From positions 1 to 10,093 of the forward strand of contig JACQQW010000294.1 of the NCBI GenBank assembly GCA_016206745.1: 10,093 nt of DNA. Direction: 5' to 3'. Below are positions 1 through 5,641 of this stretch, one piece after another. The notes under the pieces were generated by a model. It was not told where the DNA came from. It worked only from the letters and a program-made list of their open reading frames with translations, and searched no databases. The position numbers and the translations under genes are program-made. How positions within the stretch are numbered: the stretch's first letter is position 1; each line of letters opens with the position of its first letter. The DNA is from Candidatus Omnitrophota bacterium (GTDB taxonomy: Bacteria > Omnitrophota > Gorgyraeia > Zapsychrales > Fredricksoniimonadaceae).

Positions 1-20
1 GGGGAGGGCTAGGGAGGGGG
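1..20. repeat. Left G-rich inverted repeat (partial) at the end of the DUF559 gene
   Basis: The first 20 bases read GGGGAGGGCTAGGGAGGGGG. The reverse complement of the repeat at 353-373 is nearly the same sequence (GGG A GGGG TTA GGGG A GGGGG), differing by a substitution and one or two G-run lengths. The two copies are therefore inverted around the DUF559 gene. This copy is probably cut by the window edge, so its hairpin half would lie outside. It overlaps the 3' coding end of the nuclease gene. Confidence 0.75.
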
Positions 21-334
21 TGGTTTAAAGATTCAATAATCCTTTCTAAAACCCCATCCCTATTGCTCAACACATCATTATTCCAGAATCTCAATACTTT
101 ATATCCCCGTTCTTTAAGCCATTCGTCTCTTATTTTATCTTTCTCGTTATCCGTATGTTGGCCGCCATCAACCTCTATGATCAATCTTTTCTCAAAACAA
201 ATAAAATCCACTATAAACTGTCCTATCACTGCTTGTCTGCGAAATTTTAACCCAAGATTTTTTAACCTCAACGCATACCAAAGATGCTTTTCTGCTTCTG
301 TTAAATTGTTTCTTAGTTCTCTGGCTTTCGCCAT
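1..334 (-). CDS. DUF559 (Vsr-like PD-(D/E)XK) endonuclease-domain protein, 3' end outside window
   Basis: Reading the minus strand from the ATG at 334 gives 111 residues with no stop before the window edge, so the C-terminus is missing. The protein starts MAKARELRNNLTEAEKHLWY and continues with a FRRQ..IG.FIVDF block (about residues 31-45), the LIIEVDGGQH core (51-60) and a GYKVLRFWNNDVL block (77-89). These are the hallmarks of the DUF559 family, a small nuclease fold related to Vsr mismatch endonuclease. D43, E54 and D56 are the likely metal-binding acidic residues. The usual family length is about 110-130, so nearly all of it is present. No substrate is known for most members, and a DNA-cleaving role is inferred from the fold. 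The last visible residues (NHPLPSPP) are encoded by the flanking G/C-rich repeat. The gene is visibly more AT-rich than its neighbours, which suggests transfer. The start was chosen because an in-frame TAG lies only 18 bases before an upstream TTG; a weak AAAGGG precedes the ATG. Confidence 0.85.
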   Translation of the reverse strand, partial: MAKARELRNNLTEAEKHLWYALRLKNLGLKFRRQAVIGQFIVDFICFEKRLIIEVDGGQHTDNEKDKIRDEWLKERGYKVLRFWNNDVLSNRDGVLERIIESLNHPLPSPP

Positions 335-352
335 CAACCCTTTGCTCAATCT

Positions 353-386
353 CCCCCTCCCCTAACCCCTCCCTCAAGGGGAGGGG
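353..386. repeat. Right C-rich inverted repeat with hairpin, before the DUF559 gene
   Basis: The first part (353-373) is the inverted counterpart of bases 1-20. The second part (366-386) is a hairpin: CCCCTCCC at 366-373 pairs with GGGAGGGG at 379-386 around a 5-base loop. It fills most of the gap between the mtaB stop and the DUF559 start. It could attenuate transcription running out of mtaB, but no T-tract follows on the minus strand, so it does not look like a normal intrinsic terminator. It more resembles a REP-type palindromic element. Confidence 0.75.
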
Positions 387-393
387 AAACAAA

Positions 394-1668
394 TTATAAT
401 ATCTCGCCTAAAACAGTCTGACCATCGATACTCATCAAACGCACAGGCACGAGGCAGTTGTGAAGATCCTGGCCGGATTTGATTTTGACCCGCACATAAT
501 GGTCGGTCAAACCGACCCAACAATTGTCTTTGTATTCCTCGCATAAAACTGTCTGCACCGTGCCCAGTAAAGATTCATTGTACAGGCGGCGTTTGCGGGT
601 GGAGAGTTCGCGCAAGACCCGGCTGCGGCGCGCAATGACCGCCGGTGACATGGTTTCCATCCAGCGGCTTTTGGCCATATGCCGCGGGGAATAGCTAAAC
701 ACATGGATGTAATCGACCGGCGCCCCCCTTAAGAAATCCACAGTGGCTTCAAAACGCCTGTCCGTCTCGCCGGGAAACCCCACAATCACGTCCGTGCCGA
801 TGCATATATGCGGCACTTTCGCGCGCGCTTGCCCAATAAAAGCGTTGAATTGTTCAACCGTGTATTTGCGCTTCATGGCCGTAAGAACATCATTGTGCCC
901 GCTTTGCAATGGGATGTGCAAATAACGGCAGAGTTTCCCCTGTCCCATGCGATCAAATAATTCGATAGGAATGGTGGTCGGCTCAATCGAGGAAATACGG
1001 ACGCGTTCCAACCCCTCAATACATTCGAGCGCGCCAATGACATCAAGCAATTGTTTTGCTTCATATTGATAAGTGCCGATATTGATGCCGGTCAAAATGA
1101 GTTCTTTGTGGCCGGCGGCTGTCAATGCGCGGGCTTCCAGAACAATATCATCGAACACCCGGCTGCGGGCGCGGCCGCGCGCGTAGGGGATTTCGCAAAA
1201 GGAACAAAAAAAATCGCAGCCGTCCTGGATTTTAAGGTTGGCGCGGGTATGGGCGCGGTCAATGGCCGCCGCGGGCAAAGTAAACGGCTGCCGCTCAATG
1301 GCGGGCGTTATCACTTGCGCCGTTTGCGGATTTGGGTGCTCATCCAACACGCGCGCCAAATCCATTTTGCGCTGATTGCCCACGATCCAGCGCACATTGG
1401 CGAGGGAGGCCAGTTTTTCTTTTTGCACCTGGGCCTGGCACCCCACCAAGGCAATGCGGGCATGGGGGGTTAAACGGTTGATTTTATGGACCAGGCGCCG
1501 GGTGTCCGCGTCCCCTCCTTGCGTGACCGTGCAGGTATTGATGACCACGATGTCGGCGGGCTGCTGCGCGCCGACCACCGTATAGCCATTGGCCTCGAAG
1601 GAATTCTGCATCGACGCTGTTTCCGACTGGTTCAAACGGCAGCCCAGCGTGTGAAATGATACTTTCAT
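394..1668 (-). CDS. mtaB: tRNA (N6-threonylcarbamoyladenosine37-C2) methylthiotransferase MtaB
   Basis: Radical-SAM methylthiotransferase that adds a methylthio group to t6A37 of ANN-decoding tRNAs, giving ms2t6A. The 424 residues match the family length. The N-terminal UPF0004 domain holds the three Cys of the auxiliary 4Fe-4S cluster: C10 in TLGCRLNQ, C46 in NTCTVT and C77 in VGCQAQ. The radical-SAM CxxxCxxC motif is C151-C155-C158 in KIQDGCDFFCSFCEIPYARG. That motif and the following RGRARSR are closer to MtaB than to MiaB or RimO. A TRAM-like RNA-binding domain follows from about residue 368. The ATG overlaps the htpX stop as ATGA, with GGAG (1674-1677) five bases upstream, so translation is probably coupled to htpX. 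It is the last core gene of the minus-strand operon. All key residues are present. Confidence 0.93.
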   Translation of the reverse strand: MKVSFHTLGCRLNQSETASMQNSFEANGYTVVGAQQPADIVVINTCTVTQGGDADTRRLVHKINRLTPHARIALVGCQAQVQKEKLASLANVRWIVGNQRKMDLARVLDEHPNPQTAQVITPAIERQPFTLPAAAIDRAHTRANLKIQDGCDFFCSFCEIPYARGRARSRVFDDIVLEARALTAAGHKELILTGINIGTYQYEAKQLLDVIGALECIEGLERVRISSIEPTTIPIELFDRMGQGKLCRYLHIPLQSGHNDVLTAMKRKYTVEQFNAFIGQARAKVPHICIGTDVIVGFPGETDRRFEATVDFLRGAPVDYIHVFSYSPRHMAKSRWMETMSPAVIARRSRVLRELSTRKRRLYNESLLGTVQTVLCEEYKDNCWVGLTDHYVRVKIKSGQDLHNCLVPVRLMSIDGQTVLGEIL

Positions 1669-2627
1669 TTCAACTCCGACAAATGCTTGATGCGCTTGAG
1701 CATATTGGGGTGGGTGCTTAACAACTCCATTAACTTTTCCCCTGTCCCTAAAACAAGTTGTTTATTGCGCAAACGCAACAATTCACTGTTGTCGATGGTG
1801 CCGCTGTGGTCCGTGTCCAATTGTTTTAAATCCCGGATTTCATTCAATGCCCGGGACGGGTCATTGGGAAAGAACGCCTTCATCCCCTCCACCTGTTTCA
1901 TCTCTTCCGTATCAGCCATGCGCGCGGAGCCATAGACCAGTTTGTATAATGCCGATGCCAGGGCCGACGGTTTATTGCCCATTTCGACGGAACCTTTGTC
2001 CGCGTAATATTCCCTGATCCGGGAACCATACAAGACCAATAAATTAGTGATAAAATAAAACAAAAATGCCGCCAATCCGATGACCGCCCCGCTGGGGGCA
2101 TTGCGGTCATTCCTGCGTCCGCCGCCATACCACATGAAATGCCAGGCCACGCGGTACATGATCATGGGGACCACGGACAGCAGGGTGATGGTGACCATGT
2201 CCCTGTTTTTAATATGGGCCAATTCATGCCCCAGCACCGCCCTTAACTCATCCTCATCTAATAAATTGAGAATGCCCCGGCACACGCAAACCCTGCCATC
2301 GTTGATGCCGCGGCCAAAGGCAAAAGCATTAGGTAAAGGAGAAGGTGAAATGCACACCCGTGGCAAGGGCATGTTGGCCCGACGGGCAAGGTCCTGCACC
2401 ATGTCCCACAACTTTGGATTATCTTCGCGTTTGATATATTGCAGCCGCATGGTCCATTCAATGATTTTGGGGCCGGCCATAAACTGTATCCACATCAACC
2501 CCACAGAGACCATCAAATAAAAATAAAAATCGCGCATACCCATCGCCGTGCCGATCAAAACGATGGCCGCGTAAATGATCGCGAACAAGGCCCCGATCAA
2601 TAACATCATGCGTAATTGTAAAGACAT
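1665..2627 (-). CDS. htpX: HtpX-like membrane zinc metalloprotease (M48) with an EF-hand-like loop
   Basis: Membrane-bound zinc endopeptidase of family M48, which in studied bacteria helps degrade misfolded inner-membrane proteins. Two hydrophobic segments (about residues 7-28 and 34-52) precede the catalytic part. The zinc site is H134-E135-x-x-H138 (GHELAHIKNRD), with third ligand E206 in REYYADKGSVEMG. Two further hydrophobic segments lie at about 144-162 and 182-201. The C-terminal THPNMLKRIKHL is typical of HtpX. Unusual is residues 271-282, DTDHSGTIDNSE, which fits a canonical 12-residue EF-hand calcium loop (D1, D3, S5, T7, D9, E12). Length 320 is slightly above the usual 280-300, consistent with this insertion. 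A good Shine-Dalgarno lies within the end of the upstream gene, and the stop overlaps mtaB by 4 nt. Confidence 0.93.
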   Translation of the reverse strand: MSLQLRMMLLIGALFAIIYAAIVLIGTAMGMRDFYFYLMVSVGLMWIQFMAGPKIIEWTMRLQYIKREDNPKLWDMVQDLARRANMPLPRVCISPSPLPNAFAFGRGINDGRVCVCRGILNLLDEDELRAVLGHELAHIKNRDMVTITLLSVVPMIMYRVAWHFMWYGGGRRNDRNAPSGAVIGLAAFLFYFITNLLVLYGSRIREYYADKGSVEMGNKPSALASALYKLVYGSARMADTEEMKQVEGMKAFFPNDPSRALNEIRDLKQLDTDHSGTIDNSELLRLRNKQLVLGTGEKLMELLSTHPNMLKRIKHLSELK

Positions 2628-2628
2628 T

Positions 2629-3879
2629 TTACCCTCCCATATTTTCTTTTAGCCACGACAGCCCCTGGCGGAACCCTTCACAAGTCACCTTCACCCGTAA
2701 ATCAAAATGTTGATTATTGGAAGCCCCCGTCTTAATGTGCAAATCAATAAGCCGCGCATTATGCGATGCCTGGGGTTTCTCGACCATTTCTTCCGTTTCC
2801 ACTTCCTTGGGGGCCTCCAGGACCATTTCATGACGCTGATAAAGGCCGTCCGCGCGTTTGACGGACAATAAAAGCTTCACAGGCCGCAGCAACGGAAAAG
2901 CCATCGTGCCCTCCATGCCGTTGCGCACAACAATAATGCCTTTAAACCCGGCCCGTTCGGCAAGTGTAGTCATCTTTTCCCCATAAGGCGGATGAAAGGC
3001 CGAGGCAAATAAAATATCCGCTTTGAGCGGATTAATAAACCGTTCCAAGGTCGATAAAAACGGGCGTTTGATGATCTGACGGCGGATACTCACCCAGCGG
3101 TCCAAGGCCGCGGACATGGACGACTGGTGAAAAAACCAGCCGAAACGCCTTTTGGCGGACGCTAAATCACCATTGCCCCGCGCGGGACTTTCCCCCAAGG
3201 CCTGGGCAATGTCCCATAAATTCATCGCCAGCTTAGGCCCGCTATTGCGGCCCACTTGATGCGCCACCCGGTACCCCAACCCTTGCACATACCGGCCAAT
3301 CAAGGGTGTGATCATATGCGAGTGGTCCACCCCGTCAAAAGGTTCAGCCATCTGCACAATGGGTCCACCCGGCGGGGTCGGCATACAGAATGCCGGCGCA
3401 ATGGTTTCCTGCATGGCATTCCAAATTCCTTCATATTCATCATCGGTTTCATAACGCACGCGCAAGAAACTGGCCGCCAAGCCGCGGGCACCATCACCGG
3501 GGTCATCGGAAAATAAAAATTTTCCCAGGTCATACGCCGTTTGTTTGTCAAGCGTTTGGCCGGCCAAAAGCCGCACACAGACCCAACGGGCAAATTCCGG
3601 GGCATCCGGCGCAAGGGCCTCCACCAACCGCACGGAATCCTTCAATATCCCGGGAGCAAAGGCCCCGCTCAAAACCTCTTCATGGCCCTCAATGCCCTTG
3701 GCCGTTAAACCGGCAAAAAAAGCCCCTTTGGCCGCGGGAGACACCTTGCCGGCGTTCAAATCCTCAAGTATTTCCAGGGCCAATTGGGCGGTCAATGGCT
3801 TGCTGCCCTTTTTACCGACCCCGACGGTCTTGATCCCACGCGTGATGGCGGGTTCATTGACATCTAAAACAAGTGACAT
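2629..3879 (-). CDS. Anthranilate phosphoribosyltransferase-like (TrpD2/YbiB-type) protein
   Basis: The N-terminal helical part (about residues 28-80, LTAQLALEILEDLNAGKVSPAAKGAFFAGLTAKG) resembles the Glycos_trans_3N helical bundle of TrpD and nucleoside phosphorylases. The later part, with FGWFFHQSSMSAALDRWVSI (246-265), a TLERFINPLKADILFASAFHP stretch (277-297) and GIIVVRNGMEGTMAF (314-328), follows the TrpD/YbiB catalytic-domain pattern. The PRPP-binding GTGGDG motif of true TrpD is absent; the equivalent region reads PTPPGGPIVQMAEPFDGVDHSHM (167-189). No trp genes are nearby. A tryptophan role is therefore unlikely. E. coli YbiB, a TrpD2 protein, binds nucleic acid rather than anthranilate, and a similar role is possible. 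The last 40 residues (HIKTGASNNQHFDLRV) are a small extra region of unknown role. It is the first gene of the htpX-mtaB operon, with a TATAAT six bases before its ATG and no Shine-Dalgarno. Confidence 0.72.
   Translation of the reverse strand: MSLVLDVNEPAITRGIKTVGVGKKGSKPLTAQLALEILEDLNAGKVSPAAKGAFFAGLTAKGIEGHEEVLSGAFAPGILKDSVRLVEALAPDAPEFARWVCVRLLAGQTLDKQTAYDLGKFLFSDDPGDGARGLAASFLRVRYETDDEYEGIWNAMQETIAPAFCMPTPPGGPIVQMAEPFDGVDHSHMITPLIGRYVQGLGYRVAHQVGRNSGPKLAMNLWDIAQALGESPARGNGDLASAKRRFGWFFHQSSMSAALDRWVSIRRQIIKRPFLSTLERFINPLKADILFASAFHPPYGEKMTTLAERAGFKGIIVVRNGMEGTMAFPLLRPVKLLLSVKRADGLYQRHEMVLEAPKEVETEEMVEKPQASHNARLIDLHIKTGASNNQHFDLRVKVTCEGFRQGLSWLKENMGG
2632..2638 (-). promoter_or_regulatory. 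Shine-Dalgarno of htpX
   Basis: On the minus strand GGGAGGG, covering the last codons of the upstream gene, lies four bases before the htpX ATG. It fixes the htpX start and shows that this genome uses Shine-Dalgarno initiation inside operons, unlike the operon-leading genes described elsewhere in the window. Confidence 0.8.
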
Positions 3880-3885
3880 GGCTTT

Positions 3886-3913
3886 ATTATAGCGGATAAA
3901 CTCAGGTCTTCAA
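3886..3913 (-). promoter_or_regulatory. Promoter of the trpD2-like/htpX/mtaB operon, predicted leaderless
   Basis: On the minus strand TTGAAG (3913-3908), 16 bases, then a perfect TATAAT (3891-3886). Only six bases (AAAGCC) separate the box from the ATG at 3879, so the expected transcription start falls on or beside the start codon. There is no purine-rich Shine-Dalgarno. The -35 lies inside the last codons of vapC. Confidence 0.7.
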
Positions 3914-4312
3914 TTTTAAAAATTCTTCAATGGATATGGCGATCTTGGGAAAAGCTTTTTGGAGGGGAACATCTGCCGTCACTAAAGGCACCCGGTACTG
4001 CTCGGCCAACGCCACAAATTCGCAGTCATAGGCGGAACGGCCGGATAAAATTGCCAGCTCCAATACATGATAAGCGTCTGTATCAAACTGCTGCCCGGCC
4101 AGGACATCGGCAGCTTTCTCAAACGCTTTAACCGCTTCCTGCAAAGTGAGCCTGCGATGACGGAGATAAGTCACCAACACATTACGGAACTCAAAACGCC
4201 ATACATAAGGGACAACCCAATTGTTGTCTTTTCTAAAAACGTGCTCAATGGCAGGGGCCTGCTCCGTTTTTAGAAAAAAATAAGCAATGATATTGGTATC
4301 AACAACGATCAC
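3902..4312 (-). CDS. vapC: VapC-type PIN-domain toxin ribonuclease
   Basis: PIN-domain endoribonuclease, the toxin of a type II toxin-antitoxin pair; VapC enzymes usually cut tRNA or rRNA. Counting from the GTG start used here, the metal-binding acidic residues are D5 (VVDTN), E41 (WRFEFRNVL), D96 (SAYDCEFVALA) and D114 (LVTADVPL), so the active site looks intact. The 136 residues are typical. An ATG at 4333 would add seven residues (MEARGPR). The GTG at 4312 is preferred because it gives the usual MIVVDTN start and overlaps the antitoxin stop as GTGA, a classic coupling arrangement. The gene ends 22 bases before the trpD2-like start, and its 3' end carries that gene's -35 element. Confidence 0.9.
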   Translation of the reverse strand: MIVVDTNIIAYFFLKTEQAPAIEHVFRKDNNWVVPYVWRFEFRNVLVTYLRHRRLTLQEAVKAFEKAADVLAGQQFDTDAYHVLELAILSGRSAYDCEFVALAEQYRVPLVTADVPLQKAFPKIAISIEEFLKLKT

Positions 4313-4548
4313 TCGCGGCCCTCGCGCTTCCATTTGTCTATTTCTTCAGCGGTTATTGTGCCCTTCATACGGGACCTTAAAGCACGGACTTCTTTAATGA
4401 TTTTCTCAGCATCCAATTTTGGGATGGGCACAGACCTTTCCAGGCGAAAAATTATCTCTTGTTGCAAACTGCGGTGATGCGTTTGGGCCTCTTTTTTTAA
4501 TCGCTCATGCACTTGGGGCGGGATATTCTTAATAGTTATGCTGGACAT
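4309..4548 (-). CDS. vapB: FitA/VapB-type ribbon-helix-helix antitoxin
   Basis: 79-residue antitoxin. Residues 2-41 (SSITIKNIPPQVHERLKKEA, then a HHRSLQQEIIFRLERSV stretch) form a ribbon-helix-helix DNA-binding domain of the FitA-like type, where the beta strand SITIKNIP reads DNA. The charged C-terminal part (about 42-79) would wrap the toxin and block the PIN active site. It is encoded directly before vapC with a 4-nt overlap. AAGGAGG (4554-4560) lies five bases before the ATG, the best Shine-Dalgarno in the window. Repeats upstream suggest autoregulation by the antitoxin or the complex. Confidence 0.9.
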   Translation of the reverse strand: MSSITIKNIPPQVHERLKKEAQTHHRSLQQEIIFRLERSVPIPKLDAEKIIKEVRALRSRMKGTITAEEIDKWKREGRE

Positions 4549-4553
4549 ACGAT

Positions 4554-4603
4554 CCTCCTTGGTTGCTTAATACAACCATAACACAACCATTGGTCATTGT
4601 CAA
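4554..4603 (-). promoter_or_regulatory. vapBC promoter and Shine-Dalgarno
   Basis: On the minus strand a perfect TTGACA (4603-4598) is followed by a 17-base spacer and TATGGT (4580-4575), then by AAGGAGG (4560-4554) before the ATG at 4548. This is a conventional sigma70-type promoter with a real 5' leader, in contrast to the leaderless-looking promoters next to it. Confidence 0.7.
4569..4590. repeat. Tandem 11-bp operator-like repeat in the vapBC promoter
   Basis: AATACAACCAT (4569-4579) is followed directly by AACACAACCAT (4580-4590): two 11-bp direct repeats differing at one base. They cover the -10 box. GGTTG at 4561-4565 forms an inverted pair with CAACC at 4573-4577. Spacing of about one helical turn suits side-by-side binding of ribbon-helix-helix dimers, so this is the likely operator for autoregulation. 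Confidence 0.6.
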
Positions 4604-4629
4604 ATTTCCCTGCCGGTCTAACACGCCGT

Positions 4630-4657
4630 TTGCATTGCCGCCAAATTTCTATATAAT
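4630..4657 (+). promoter_or_regulatory. Promoter of dus, predicted leaderless or nearly so
   Basis: TTGCAT (4630-4635), 16 bases, TATAAT (4652-4657), then nine bases (GGTGCCCTT) and the dus ATG at 4667. No Shine-Dalgarno is possible in so short a stretch. The remaining 118-bp gap between vapB and dus holds only the two divergent promoters. Confidence 0.65.
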
Positions 4658-4666
4658 GGTGCCCTT

Positions 4667-5641
4667 ATGAATATCGGCCCCATTGACATCGACAAACCGC
4701 TTTGCTTAGCGCCCATGGAAGACGTGACGGAACTGCCTTTCCGTGTCATCTGCAAACGCCTGGGCGCGGACATTGTTTACACGGAATTCACGTCCTCAGA
4801 AGGCATTATCCGGGACATTGCCCGTATTATGAAAAAGATTGAAATCTGTGCAAAAGAGCGCCCGGTGGCCATACAAATCTTCGGCGGGCGGCCGGAGGCC
4901 ATGGAAGGCGCGGCCCAAGCCATTGAACGTTTAAACCCGGACTTTATCGACATCAATTGCGGCTGCTGGGTGAAAAACCATGTGGCGCGCAATGAAGGCG
5001 CGGGACTCTTGCGCGACCTGCCCCTGTTTGAATCCATTGTCAAGGCCACGGTCAAGGCCACCAAATTGCCGGTGACCGTCAAGACCCGTTTGGGATGGGA
5101 TGAAAACAGCATTATCATCGAAGACGCGGCCAGAATGGTCGAACAAAGCGGCGCCCGGGCCCTGACCCTGCATTGCCGCACGCGCTCCCAGGCCCACAAT
5201 GGCTTTGCCGATTGGGCCTGGCTGGAAAGGGTCAAAAAAGTGATTTCCATCCCATTGATCGGCAATGGCGACCTCACCACGCCCGAGGACATCAAGGCCA
5301 TGTTTGAAACCGGCTGCGACGGGGTCATGATCGGCCGCGGGGCCATCGCCAATCCCTGGATTTTTCGGCAGGCCAGGCATTATCTTAGTACCGGCGAAAT
5401 AATGCCGGAGCCGGGCATCGAAGAAAAAATCCAAATGTGCATTGAACACTTGAGATTAAACGTGCAATATAAAGGGGAACGATACGGCGTGCAGACCTTC
5501 CGTAAACATTATGCCGGGTATTTGAGAGGCCTGCCTAACATCACTTCCCTGCGCGGCGAATTGATGCAATGCACACAGTTAAGTCAAGTCATTGATCATC
5601 TGAATAAATATTTAGAAAGCTATCATTATGAAAAAGTATGA
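4667..5641 (+). CDS. dus: tRNA-dihydrouridine synthase (DusB-like)
   Basis: FMN-dependent enzyme that reduces uridines to dihydrouridine in the tRNA D-loop, using NADPH. The N-terminal TIM barrel begins with LCLAPMEDVTELPFR (12-26), where FMN binds. The VAIQIFGGRPEAM block (67-79) follows, and then the active-site loop DINCGCWVKN (95-104) with catalytic C100. VKTRLGWDE (138-146), LTLHCRTRSQ (167-176) and IGNGDLTTPED (198-208) then precede the FMN-phosphate loop GVMIGRGAIANPWIF (219-233), which is closest to DusB. The C-terminal helical domain covers about 250-324 and contains the KHYAGYLRGLP motif. Length 324 is normal. The residue after C100 is Trp instead of the more common Pro. The 3' end overlaps the next gene by 14 nt, implying an operon. 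The exact Dus subtype is not certain. Confidence 0.92.
   Translation: MNIGPIDIDKPLCLAPMEDVTELPFRVICKRLGADIVYTEFTSSEGIIRDIARIMKKIEICAKERPVAIQIFGGRPEAMEGAAQAIERLNPDFIDINCGCWVKNHVARNEGAGLLRDLPLFESIVKATVKATKLPVTVKTRLGWDENSIIIEDAARMVEQSGARALTLHCRTRSQAHNGFADWAWLERVKKVISIPLIGNGDLTTPEDIKAMFETGCDGVMIGRGAIANPWIFRQARHYLSTGEIMPEPGIEEKIQMCIEHLRLNVQYKGERYGVQTFRKHYAGYLRGLPNITSLRGELMQCTQLSQVIDHLNKYLESYHYEKV

Noticed and set aside
63..365. 100-codon plus-strand reading frame
   Set aside because: It is antisense to the DUF559 gene, whose minus-strand frame has clear family motifs; the plus-strand product is low complexity.
366..386. Intrinsic terminator for mtaB
   Set aside because: The hairpin is stable, but no T-run follows on the minus strand; a repeat element explains it better.
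192..392. 66-codon minus-strand reading frame near the repeat
   Set aside because: It overlaps the DUF559 gene in another frame and has no recognisable motif; its N-terminus is only translated repeat.
1051..1473. 140-codon plus-strand frame inside mtaB
   Set aside because: It is opposite the radical-SAM and N-terminal domains of a well-conserved gene; it is explained by GC-rich codon bias.
4313..4333. ATG start of vapC seven codons upstream
   Set aside because: It has no Shine-Dalgarno and adds MEARGPR before the strand that begins PIN domains; the GTG overlapping the antitoxin stop fits better.
4777..5449. Two long antisense frames (191 and 172 codons) opposite dus
   Set aside because: Both are shadows of the conserved dus frame, with no family motifs and no start signals.
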